A stretch of 64,000 nt of DNA from NCBI GenBank assembly GCA_016866305.1, contig VGMX01000007.1:28658-92657 (forward strand). Reading direction: 5' to 3'. This document shows positions 38,935-47,328 of the stretch, in pieces (the first letter of the stretch is position 1; each line of letters starts with the position of its first letter). Source of the stretch: Chlorobiota bacterium. GTDB taxonomy: Bacteria; Bacteroidota; Chlorobiia; Chlorobiales; Chlorobiaceae. The position numbers and the translations under genes were made by a program. The notes under the pieces are model-generated. The model was not told the origin of the DNA. It saw nothing but the letters and a program-made list of their open reading frames with translations, and did not search any database.

Positions 38935-40549
38935 CTTTATATCTAATTGCACTCACTGAGGATTGAAACTATGGACACGACCGGCAAGGTCGGCCCGGAG
39001 TTTGCAACTTTATATCTAATTGCACTCACTGAGGATTGAAACGGTTTTGCGGGCTGGGGTCAGAGAGACCTTACCGCAACACTTTATATCTAATTGCACT
39101 CACTGAGGATTGAAACTGGATGAACGATTCCAGCTCCTCCCGTGAGGGGCGAGGAATCTTTATATCTAATTGCACTCACTGAGGATTGAAACTGACACGG
39201 TTGCCCACGCCTGAGTCGCCATTGTATCCGTCTTTATATCTAATTGCACTCACTGAGGATTGAAACGTAACTTGGCATTATAGCCTCCTTGTTTATTATT
39301 ATTGTTACTTTATATCTAATTGCACTCACTGAGGATTGAAACCGAGGATACCTGCTCGATCCGACGGGCACTCTTGTCGCTTTATATCTAATTGCACTCA
39401 CTGAGGATTGAAACTTGCGGCGCCGTTGCCGTACACGTCGGAGTACGACACTTTATATCTAATTGCACTCACTGAGGATTGAAACGTCCGTGTTGCTGAA
39501 TGCCCAGCGTTTGATTGTGGCGCATTTGCTTTATATCTAATTGCACTCACTGAGGATTGAAACTTCATAGCAATAGATGTTTTGTGATTCATTTGTTAAA
39601 ACCGGCTTTATATCTAATTGCACTCACTGAGGATTGAAACATAGCCAAGAGCAAAAGTTAAACAAACAGATTTTTTTTTTCTTTATATCTAATTGCACTC
39701 ACTGAGGATTGAAACTTTCATTTTCATGTGTTTTGTTGTTAAAATCCTGATACCTTTATATCTAATTGCACTCACTGAGGATTGAAACCCTTTGTAAGGG
39801 GTTTAAGAAGCCAGGTGTCTTGGGGGGTGGTATGGCTTTATATCTAATTGCACTCACTGAGGATTGAAACGGTGGGGTGTGGCTTAGGCCTGGGTGGCAT
39901 CTGGTTCTGGTGTCCTTTATATCTAATTGCACTCACTGAGGATTGAAACATCCCGGAATTCGAGTGTTCGGCTTTAGATAAAGACAGATCTTTATATCTA
40001 ATTGCACTCACTGAGGATTGAAACAAGAATTTTTTTCATGGTTCACAACGTTTTTGATTGTTAAAATCTTTATATCTAATTGCACTCACTGAGGATTGAA
40101 ACCCCCGTTTGTAGTCGAAGAAGGTGAATTCGGCGCGCCTTTATATCTAATTGCACTCACTGAGGATTGAAACTTGTAAGTTTGGGTTTATGGAAAAGAG
40201 CCTTATTTCAGCCCTTTATATCTAATTGCACTCACTGAGGATTGAAACTTACATCTTGAAGACAGGCGCGCCTCATGTCCGTTCTGGCTTTATATCTAAT
40301 TGCACTCACTGAGGATTGAAACTGATCCGAATATGCTCTCAAGAATTGACCAAACCAGTACTTATTAGCTAATTGCACTCATTGAGGATTGAAACTGATC
40401 CGAATATGCTCTCAAGAATTGACCAAACCAGTACTTATTAGCTAATTGCACTCATTGAGGATTGAAACTTTCCTTTACGACGGAACCCCCATGTTGATAT
40501 AGTCGCCATCCGTCCTTTATGGCTTATTGCACTCGCAGAGGATGTAAAT
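38935..40549 (+). CRISPR. CRISPR array, 22 repeats and 21 spacers
   Basis: The 35-base repeat begins CTTTATATCTAATTGC and ends TGAGGATTGAAAC; the last eight bases (ATTGAAAC) are the usual type III crRNA 5' tag, so transcription runs on the + strand. Repeats 1-19 (38935-40322) are identical by eye. Repeats 20 and 21 (40361-40395 and 40434-40468) share the same changes, and repeat 22 (40515-40549) is strongly degenerate, marking the old end. Spacers are 36-47 bases. Spacers 19 and 20 are identical. Several spacers are AT-rich; spacer 10 ends in ten T. Confidence 0.98.
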
Positions 40550-40592
40550 ATTGGCTTTTATTTTTAGTTAAGAATTGATAAAATAATTTTTT

Positions 40593-41174
40593 ATGAAAAT
40601 AGTTTTTTGTGGGCCGCCACATTCGGGGAAATCATGTTTGAGGTATGGTCTTAGAGAGGCAATAAGAAAAATACAAGGGGCTCCTTATCCATATGTAATT
40701 ACAGCGTGTCCAGATGGAGAAGGTAGCTGGTATCAGGAAACATATAATTTAAATCCTGAACATGCTGAGTTACTGAAAAAGTCCTATAAAGGAAAGTTTA
40801 CGGATGACGCGGTAGATAAATGGAGTCAATGGGTTGATAATTGTGAGCTGCCTTTGACTTTTGTTGATATTGGCGGGATTCCCGATGAAAAAAATGTTCG
40901 TATCTGTAGTGGAGCTACTCATGCTATTCTTTTATCTGGTAATCGTGAACTCTTTTCCGATTGGTATGATTTTTGTAAAAAAGCTTCTCTTAAGGTAATT
41001 GCAGAATTGACAAGCGATCACAAAGGCACAGAGGATGTTTCATTGTCTTTGCATAAAGATGGTATATATAGGGGATCGATTCATTATCTTGAACGTGGTG
41101 ATTTGTCTGTTCGGAATCGACCAACTATAATTGAACTTGCAGTTCTTATTGTAAGTATGGTAGAGTCTTTATAA
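40593..41174 (+). CDS. P-loop NTPase of the Csx3-associated AAA type
   Basis: The 193-residue protein starts MKIVFCGPPHSGKSCLRYG, with Walker A at residues 7-14, and has an acidic strand LTFVDIGGIPD that could be Walker B. It lies 43 bases after the array and 19 before csx3. In other genomes Csx3 is found fused to an AAA/kinase-like domain; here the two parts appear to be separate genes. The sequence is AT-rich, unlike cas2 and RT-cas1. What it phosphorylates or hydrolyses is unknown; a link to cyclic oligoadenylate signalling is inferred from the neighbour. Confidence 0.65.
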   Translation: MKIVFCGPPHSGKSCLRYGLREAIRKIQGAPYPYVITACPDGEGSWYQETYNLNPEHAELLKKSYKGKFTDDAVDKWSQWVDNCELPLTFVDIGGIPDEKNVRICSGATHAILLSGNRELFSDWYDFCKKASLKVIAELTSDHKGTEDVSLSLHKDGIYRGSIHYLERGDLSVRNRPTIIELAVLIVSMVESL

Positions 41175-41193
41175 TGATAAACAGAGGTTGATT

Positions 41194-41502
41194 ATGGCAT
41201 CGTATCATATAAATATCCAAGATAATGATCTTTTAAAGGTTGATTTCGGTGATCCAGCACAAAATGATCGTATAGTAAAGGATGCAGATGAACAGTTGTT
41301 GAAACTTATCGAAGACGGAATGATTACGGGTGGTGAACTTATACGTATAAGTGGTCCGGCCAGTCTGCCTGTTGCTATGGTGATTGCTCATCGGTTGACG
41401 CATCTTTATCAGGCGGTTGCTTGTTATGATCCGAAAATGAAAAAATATGTGGTCGCGATAGCTCATGGTAATAAGTATCATTTGGGAGAGCTTCTTGATT
41501 AA
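41194..41502 (+). CDS. csx3: Csx3 (Crn3) ring nuclease
   Basis: Csx3 degrades cyclic tetra-adenylate, the second messenger made by Cas10, and so switches the type III response off. The 102-residue protein has the family segments LIRISGPASLPVAMVIAHRL (conserved His) and YDPKMKKYVVAIAHGNKY. The start at 41194 follows an AGAGG ribosome site by five bases. Neighbours are the P-loop NTPase and a membrane protein, probably co-transcribed. Presence of a ring nuclease implies the locus makes cyclic oligoadenylate. Confidence 0.8.
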   Translation: MASYHINIQDNDLLKVDFGDPAQNDRIVKDADEQLLKLIEDGMITGGELIRISGPASLPVAMVIAHRLTHLYQAVACYDPKMKKYVVAIAHGNKYHLGELLD

Positions 41503-41537
41503 TAAAATAACTTTAAATTAATTTATTAAAACAATAA

Positions 41538-41948
41538 ATGGAGTGGTTAGGGGTTTCGAGTTTTAGCTTTATTGCTGATGTTTTAAGCGTTTTAGGGGCG
41601 CTTTTTGCATTTTCTGGATGGCTTTTATTGAAAATAAATAACATCAATAATAAAAAAGAGATAGAGCGTCTAAATGAGTCGATTCTTATAATATTAAGAA
41701 ATAATGCTGATGGTAGAGAAATTATTACTCCGTTTAAGTTGAGAAGAAAAGATATGACCCGTTCTGAAATATTAGGGGTTATTGGAATGATTCCTTTAAA
41801 AGATCATTTGAAAAATCAAAGGTTTTCTCATATTGAATATTTGCAGACGAGTGATTTCTGGCGCGATGTGGAAAAAGTAAAAGAATCAAACGTTGAAGAA
41901 AAAATTATTATACCATGTTCACAATTTGAGTTTGATCAGTTTAAATGA
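41538..41948 (+). CDS. Small membrane protein, candidate type III accessory effector
   Basis: The 136-residue protein has one N-terminal hydrophobic helix (about residues 10-32), a charged helical linker (NNKKEIERLNESI) and a soluble domain. That domain contains FKLRRKDMTRSEILGVIGM and ends IIIPCSQFEFDQF. I recall similar small domains in unannotated bacterial proteins but no function. It is AT-rich, 35 bases after csx3, and upstream of the effector genes. By position and layout it resembles membrane effectors such as Csx23 in type III loci; this is inference only. Confidence 0.55.
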   Translation: MEWLGVSSFSFIADVLSVLGALFAFSGWLLLKINNINNKKEIERLNESILIILRNNADGREIITPFKLRRKDMTRSEILGVIGMIPLKDHLKNQRFSHIEYLQTSDFWRDVEKVKESNVEEKIIIPCSQFEFDQFK

Positions 41949-42168
41949 ATTGTGCGATACATAGACATCGTTTCAATCTAAATCCGTTCTAGATCAAGAC
42001 AAACAAGTGCATCGGACGAATCTCGACATCAAGTCCGAAATGCTTGTAATTGGTTTTTTTTAAGAATAAGATGCATAGGCCAAATAATAACTCAGCCCAA
42101 CGAAATCCGACTGAATTTTGAGTTGTACTGAATTCTTGAAAGTGTAACGATGTCAGTGAATCACACAA
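41949..42168. other. Intergenic region before the Csx15-like gene
   Basis: This 220-base stretch has no convincing gene. The base composition changes across it from AT-rich (membrane protein side) to GC-rich (Csx15-like side). A chance GTTTCAATC at 41970 resembles the reverse complement of the repeat end but is not part of a repeat. Confidence 0.3.
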
Positions 42169-42498
42169 ATGAATACTCGGCAAAAACGTTCCAGCGTGGT
42201 GGACGTTCGATTGGGGAATGTTCCGGGAGACAACAACTTTGCAGCCGCAATCACCAAAATCATCGAACGCGCCGGAGGACGCTCGCGCGAGGAGTGGCAA
42301 ACGATTCCATGCGTGGCAGTGCCCGCCGGTTATCCGGCAGTCTGGTCGGTCATCCTCGCCGAACTGCACGGACGTCTTGGCCACTTCCCCAACGTCGCCC
42401 GCCTCCGCCCAACCCAGCCGGGCGCAAGTGAAAAGTACGAAGTGGCGGAAATCCTCAACCTCCGCGAACTCCGGCACGCCTCCCGCAGCAAGCGCTAA
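42169..42498 (+). CDS. Csx15-like CRISPR-associated protein
   Basis: The 109-residue protein has a beta-alpha start (VDVRLGNVPGDNNF), a middle REEWQTIPCVAVPAGYPAV, then LAELHGRLGHFPNVARLRP and a tail EVAEILNLRELRHA. The HGRLGHFP block and the tail fit my memory of the Csx15 family found in type III loci, whose function is unknown. The gene is GC-rich, unlike its neighbours, so it has a separate history. Placement between csx3 and cas10 supports a role in the same system. Confidence 0.55.
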   Translation: MNTRQKRSSVVDVRLGNVPGDNNFAAAITKIIERAGGRSREEWQTIPCVAVPAGYPAVWSVILAELHGRLGHFPNVARLRPTQPGASEKYEVAEILNLRELRHASRSKR

Positions 42499-42963
42499 AA
42501 TCCCCAAAAATATCCCCTAAAAAAACAGGTTTTTTCCCGAAAAATCTTTGATTAAGCGAAGAAGATACGTAACATATATATGCAACGATGTCAATGATGC
42601 AGACCCGCTTGTAAGCCACAGAATTCCATATCTAAGCCCACGTCTCGGAGCCTCGTTCCATTGAGCAATCAGCTTGATGCGACCCAAGTTCTTGTTGTTC
42701 TGCAGTTCAGTTGTTTCGGAATAACCAAAACTCAGAACCCATGCCCGCTCAGCATCCTTCTATATCTCTCTTTTTTCTTTTAAGAGAGCCTCTAAAAAGT
42801 TACTGTGCAATAAATTGCTGCGTTGGTCGGTGCCCGAAATCCACATGTACTACCTGTCCGCTCTGTTTTTTGCGCTCCAGCCGCCTTGCACTTAGGTCTC
42901 TTATGACACTTTTTATAGTGCCCTTAATATTATTTCTTTTAGATAATAAATGATTACAGGGAT
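42499..42963. other. 465-base non-coding stretch before cas10
   Basis: No gene is supported here. It holds one copy of a dispersed repeat (42813-42893) and, on the minus strand from 42759 to 42517, an 80-codon open frame without a clear start (contains LGRIKLIAQWNEAPRRGL) that looks like a decayed fragment. The region lies where a Cas10 HD domain could have been encoded, but no HD motif was found in any frame examined. Confidence 0.5.
42813..42893 (+). repeat. Dispersed repeat copy A
   Basis: This stretch aligns by eye with 50993-51074 in the same orientation. Shared blocks include AATTG followed by a CGTTGG/CGGTG core, AAATCC, TGTAC and GCCGCCTTGCA-like ends; other positions differ. The copies flank the cas10-cas6 block. 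The origin, possibly an insertion-sequence remnant or a small non-autonomous element, is inferred. Confidence 0.55.
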
Positions 42964-45067
42964 ATGAAGAATTTAGATAAATATTTTGATGATCTCTTAG
43001 TTAATGAAAAGGCCGTTTTGTTGAAGCCTATTACAGAAAAGGTGTCGCTTTTGTTTAGTGTGAATATGAGCACTTTTTATTATAAAGCAGATGTGCTTGA
43101 TATAGACTCGGTGTTGCCTGAAAAGAGTTGTGAAACTAATTTATTGATTGATCAAAACAAGTATCTTGAGGATGTTGAGAATATTAAAATACTCTCTTCT
43201 CAGTCTCGGGTTGATACGATGCATTATCTTAATGAAAAATATTTTTCTCGGTCTGGATCAAAGATAAATAATTATATTTCTGTTTTCAATAAGAAAAAAA
43301 TAGATTGCGCTATAAGGTGGTTAGAGTTAAAAGGTAAAGGCGAGGATATAGAGACAAGCGAAGAGCCATATGTTTTAATCAAGGGTGATATATCTGGGAT
43401 ACAAAACTTTATTTATTCTGTTCCTGATTCATTGTTGGGAACTGCTGGTGAGGGAAAACGAAAAGCAAAGCGGCTTCGTGGCCGTTCTTTTTACATTTCT
43501 CTCTTGACTGATACAATTGCTGATGTCCTTATAAGGGATTTAAACTTGCAGGAGGCAAATATTCTTTATGCAGGAGGCGGTCATTTTACAATTCTTGCCC
43601 CAAACACCCCCAAAATAAAATCTGTGCTTGCAGACAGTGAGAAAGTAATTAACAAATACTTTCTTGATGTCTTTCAACTTGAACTTACCCTTGTTCTTAA
43701 ATGGGTAGATGTCCCACAAAACATTGTGGATGATTATAGGCCAGCCTATCAAAATCTTGAAGATGAAATTGTAAAGGCAAAGAAACAAAAGGCTTTCAGC
43801 GAGCTTTATGTTTTTGCCGACTGTATCAATGAGAAGTATGAGCCAAGCAGGTTATTTGAAGACATAGGCTCACAGTTGACCAGAACAAACTTTCTTATTG
43901 AAATCTATTCTGAAGAGATTGAAGAACTTAAACGTGGGAAATTTATCAGGTTTTCCGGTCTAAACATCACATGGTGGCTGGTTGATGACTTGTTAGAGAT
44001 TTCAAAGATGAAGGACTACCGTATCCGCGTTTTCAGCCTTAATAACCCATCCGATTTTTTAGATAAACTGGATTGGTGTATTCAACAGGGATGTAAAGAT
44101 ATCGCCTTCGGATTCAAGTTCATTGGTAACTACATCCCAACCGAGGGTGATTCTGCTGATATTCTCGGAATAAAAATGAACAAGGATGAACCCCTTGATT
44201 TCGAGCAGTTAGCAAGACTTGATGTGGATGGTGAGAATAAAGCCACATTGGACTATCCCTTGTTAGGTGTGCTTCGACTTGATGTCGATAATCTTGGGGC
44301 TATTTTCGGATATGGGTTGGAGCACAAAGGCAAAACAAGTCTTTATGAGATTGCAGCGCTGAGTCGCGAGTTTATACACTTCTTCTGTTTTTACATGAAT
44401 AAACTTGCCGAAGATTATCGTTGCTATGTCACCTACTCCGGGGGTGATGATGCGTTTATTGTCGGATCGTGGATTAATATCCTCCGATTCACCCGGGAGC
44501 TGCGCAATGACTTCGGTACATTCTGTTGCGACAATCCCAACCTCTCATTTTCCGCTGGCATTATTCACTGCGATTCACACTATCCGATTCAAAAAGCTGC
44601 GCAGCACGCAGGCAGCGCCGAGGAAAAAGCAAAAGACCAGAAAGATAAAAATGCCTTGAGCATCTTTGGGCGTGAAGTCAAGTGGGATCAACTCAGCGGG
44701 TTAATTGTCTTTGCTGAAAAAATTGTCCGTGCTGTTGAAAGTGAGAACGGAAAAGAAAAAATCTCCCGCTCCGTTATTTACCGAATCCTGTTAGGTATTT
44801 ACGACTCATTTGATGAAAGGGGGGGGGCTAAAAATGACGAATTTTATCCGTCTCGGATATATGCTCAGGTATTGGTTTGCCCGAAGCCCTCATGACATCA
44901 CGCATAAAAAAATTGTAGACTATGAGCAAGGTCGGTTTGAAAAATTGGAAGGGCTTAAACTCGAAATCGCCCAACAACTAATAAAAGGGAGCGCCACGGA
45001 GCTTTTCAAAAATTATAGCATCGTTATGAATTATGTCTTACTTAAAACCCGCAAATCCAGAGACTAA
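42964..45067 (+). CDS. cas10: Cas10/Csm1, frame interrupted at a G9 tract
   Basis: Cas10 is the large subunit of the type III-A complex and makes cyclic oligoadenylate. The first frame (42964-44895) carries the palm segment GDISGIQNFIY (from residue 141), KRLRGRSFYISLL, VLRLDVDNLGAIFG and the active GGDD at 493-496. At nine G (44819-44827) the frame goes wrong; the next frame to 45067 supplies the normal C-terminus (YMLRYWFARSP and beyond). Removing one G gives a 700-residue protein. No HD nuclease motif is seen in the N-terminal 140 residues. The AT-rich start contrasts with host genes. Confidence 0.9.
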
Positions 45068-45079
45068 AAGGAGCGTATT

Positions 45080-45529
45080 ATGGTGAAAGAACAGCTCAAC
45101 CAAAGCAATCCACAGCAAAGCGAGAGGCCAAAATTAAAAACAACACTTGACAAAGAGACGATTGAAAACATTATCAAGGTTGCTGACGATAAGGGGCAAG
45201 ATTTCAAAAAATCTGGAATTAAGACTCACCAAATTCGAAACTTTTATGGTGCGATCAATCAGTTGAAGCTCGATTATGAACAGGATAGGAATAAAGCGGT
45301 AAATGATTTTAATAAAACGGCATGGGAAAAACTGAACCGGGAGTTGGTCTTGCTTAAACCAAAACTGGCTTATGCAAAAGGTCGTGATGGAAAGGTAAAA
45401 CCCTTTACTGATTTTATGACGGATGCCATTGATAAAACACTCAAATCTGATAACAAAAAAGCAGCTCTTGAAAACTTCTTTGAGCTTGTTCAAGCCGTGG
45501 TTGCCTACCACAAATCTTATGGAGATTAA
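45080..45529 (+). CDS. csm2: Csm2 small subunit
   Basis: Csm2 is the small alpha-helical subunit that lines the inside of the type III-A complex. The 149-residue protein has a Lys/Gln-rich N-terminal extension and the family core with LVLLKPKLAYAKGRDGKVKP and a terminal FFELVQAVVAYHKSYG. It starts 12 bases after the cas10 end, within a run of closely spaced csm genes. Confidence 0.87.
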   Translation: MVKEQLNQSNPQQSERPKLKTTLDKETIENIIKVADDKGQDFKKSGIKTHQIRNFYGAINQLKLDYEQDRNKAVNDFNKTAWEKLNRELVLLKPKLAYAKGRDGKVKPFTDFMTDAIDKTLKSDNKKAALENFFELVQAVVAYHKSYGD

Positions 45530-45558
45530 TAAAACTAACCTTAAACCAAGTATTTGCT

Positions 45559-46329
45559 ATGCCAACCCAATTCATTGCGAACATATTTCTTCGTGGCAAG
45601 ATAGAATGCCTAACGGGGCTGCATGTCGGCGGTTCGAAAACCAAGTTTGAAATTGGCGGGGTAGATAACCCGATAATTCGTGATCCTGTTACCCGCTATC
45701 CCTACATTCCTGGCACCTCGCTGAAAGGAAAATTGAGAATGCTGCTTGAGTATCATCTTGGAGCGGTTCATCCAGAAGGCAAGCCTTCTGAAGATGATAG
45801 CATTACTTCGCTTTTTGGTATTGGTGCTGAGGAGGGAAAAAATTCTGGCCCCGTCAGGTTAATCGTTCGAGATGCCTATCCTGACAAGGCTACAATCGAT
45901 CTCTGGAAGAATCTTGACTCAGAATTGCTTTACACCGAGTATAAACCTGAAAATACCATTGACAGACTGACATCTGCAGCAAATCCACGCTATATGGAGC
46001 GCGTGGTAAAAGGCTCCCGGTTCGATTTTGAATTGATTCTGTCTCTATACGAGATCAATGGAAAGCAGGATGACGTTAAAGCTAATCTGGAAAATCTAAA
46101 GCAGGCAATGATGAAGCTCGAACACTCTGCACTTGGTGGAAGCGGAAGCCGGGGGTACGGGCAGATCAAGTTCCACTTGCTAGACCCAGTCATTTTTAAG
46201 AAAGAGAAATATGTTGAAGAAAATAAACAACTTACATCAATTCCTGAACAATTGGGGACAGCATTTAAATCACTGAATGAATTAAAAATTGATAACATTT
46301 TGAGCAAACCCAACACCCTTGAGACATGA
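45559..46329 (+). CDS. csm3: Csm3 backbone subunit and target-RNA nuclease
   Basis: Csm3 forms the filament along the crRNA and cuts target RNA every six bases. The 256-residue RAMP protein has LHVGGSKTKFEIGGVDNPII, in which Asp36 is the likely catalytic residue, then the YIPGTSLKGKLRMLLEYHLG loop. The C-terminal glycine-rich segment GGSGSRGYGQIKF is typical. Its stop overlaps the csm4 start (ATGA). Confidence 0.95.
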   Translation: MPTQFIANIFLRGKIECLTGLHVGGSKTKFEIGGVDNPIIRDPVTRYPYIPGTSLKGKLRMLLEYHLGAVHPEGKPSEDDSITSLFGIGAEEGKNSGPVRLIVRDAYPDKATIDLWKNLDSELLYTEYKPENTIDRLTSAANPRYMERVVKGSRFDFELILSLYEINGKQDDVKANLENLKQAMMKLEHSALGGSGSRGYGQIKFHLLDPVIFKKEKYVEENKQLTSIPEQLGTAFKSLNELKIDNILSKPNTLET

Positions 46330-47324
46330 AAATCGTCTATTTGTACCCCAAATCGTCTCTCGTTACCGAGCTGCGTTCCGATACCTTATGGGGACTGATT
46401 GCGTACAGTATGGCGTTTCTTTATTCAAAAAAAGAGGTAGATGCCTTTCACGAAGGGTATAAAAATGGTGCACCGCCTTTTTTAATCTCTTCAGTATTTC
46501 CTTTCAAAAAGAGGGACGATCAAGCCACCCCCATTTTGTTTTTCCCAAGACCTGTGCTACACGGCAACGATTTTGTTGTTCCTGGAGCATGGGATAAGAA
46601 ACAGAAACTCGAATTCCTCCAACACCTCAAGAAGTTCAAAAAGATCAAGTTTATGGCGCAAGAGGTTTTTGAAAAGTTTCTCTCCGGAGAATTGGACGAT
46701 AAAAAATACTTTGATAGCAAAAGTTGGTTAGATGCTGTCAATAACAAACCGAAACACCAGCAGGAATTGATCCCACATAATACGATTAGCCGTAAAACAT
46801 GGACAACGCTTGAAATCAATAAAGCCGGACAGCTTTTTACCACAGAGGAGACGTTTTTCGAGTCAGGTTCAGGGCTGTTTTTTTTAGCAAGAGGGCAGCA
46901 GTTGCACTACCTTTTTTCGGTACTCCGGTACCTTGAACATATCGGATTTGGTGGAGATATTTCCACAGGAAAAGGGCACTTTGAATTCAAGATAGAAGAC
47001 TTCTTTCTGAAGGAACCAAAAGATGCTGCGGCGTTTGTAACACTTTCGCTCTACTCGCCTACAATCAATGAGGTCAGTCTGTTTAAAAAAAGTCGTGGTA
47101 AAGTCTTCTACGAGCCTGTTCTACGTAAAGGGCGACTTGGACGTAACATCTCCCATGATGTTATGAAAAATCCGGTGATGATGTTTACCGAAGGTTCCTT
47201 ATTCCCGGTAGTCCCCGGACAGAACTATCACGGCCAAAATATTACGGTGCGAAAGCCTGATGGTAATTTAACTCATCCTGTTTATCACTACGGGATGGCA
47301 TTTGATGTCAAGATTAACGCCTAA
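46326..47324 (+). CDS. csm4: Csm4 crRNA 5'-handle-binding subunit
   Basis: Csm4 holds the 5' tag of the crRNA and binds Cas10. The 332-residue RAMP protein starts MKIVYLYPKSSLVTELRSDT, with FFARGQQLHYLF-like central strands and the glycine-rich loop EHIGFGGDISTGKGHF. Length is normal. It is translationally coupled to csm3 and only four bases separate it from csm5. Confidence 0.9.
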   Translation: MKIVYLYPKSSLVTELRSDTLWGLIAYSMAFLYSKKEVDAFHEGYKNGAPPFLISSVFPFKKRDDQATPILFFPRPVLHGNDFVVPGAWDKKQKLEFLQHLKKFKKIKFMAQEVFEKFLSGELDDKKYFDSKSWLDAVNNKPKHQQELIPHNTISRKTWTTLEINKAGQLFTTEETFFESGSGLFFLARGQQLHYLFSVLRYLEHIGFGGDISTGKGHFEFKIEDFFLKEPKDAAAFVTLSLYSPTINEVSLFKKSRGKVFYEPVLRKGRLGRNISHDVMKNPVMMFTEGSLFPVVPGQNYHGQNITVRKPDGNLTHPVYHYGMAFDVKINA

Positions 47325-47328
47325 ACCT

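Noticed and set aside
39398..40026. Open frames across the CRISPR array with repeated FQSSVSAIRYK segments
   Set aside because: They are translations of the CRISPR repeats on the minus strand, not genes.
41970..41978. GTTTCAATC, the reverse complement of the CRISPR repeat end
   Set aside because: Only nine bases match and the neighbouring sequence does not; likely chance.
42517..42759. 80-codon minus-strand open frame containing LGRIKLIAQWNEAPRRGL
   Set aside because: It has no start codon, no ribosome site and no recognised family; treated as a possible decayed fragment in the intergenic entry.
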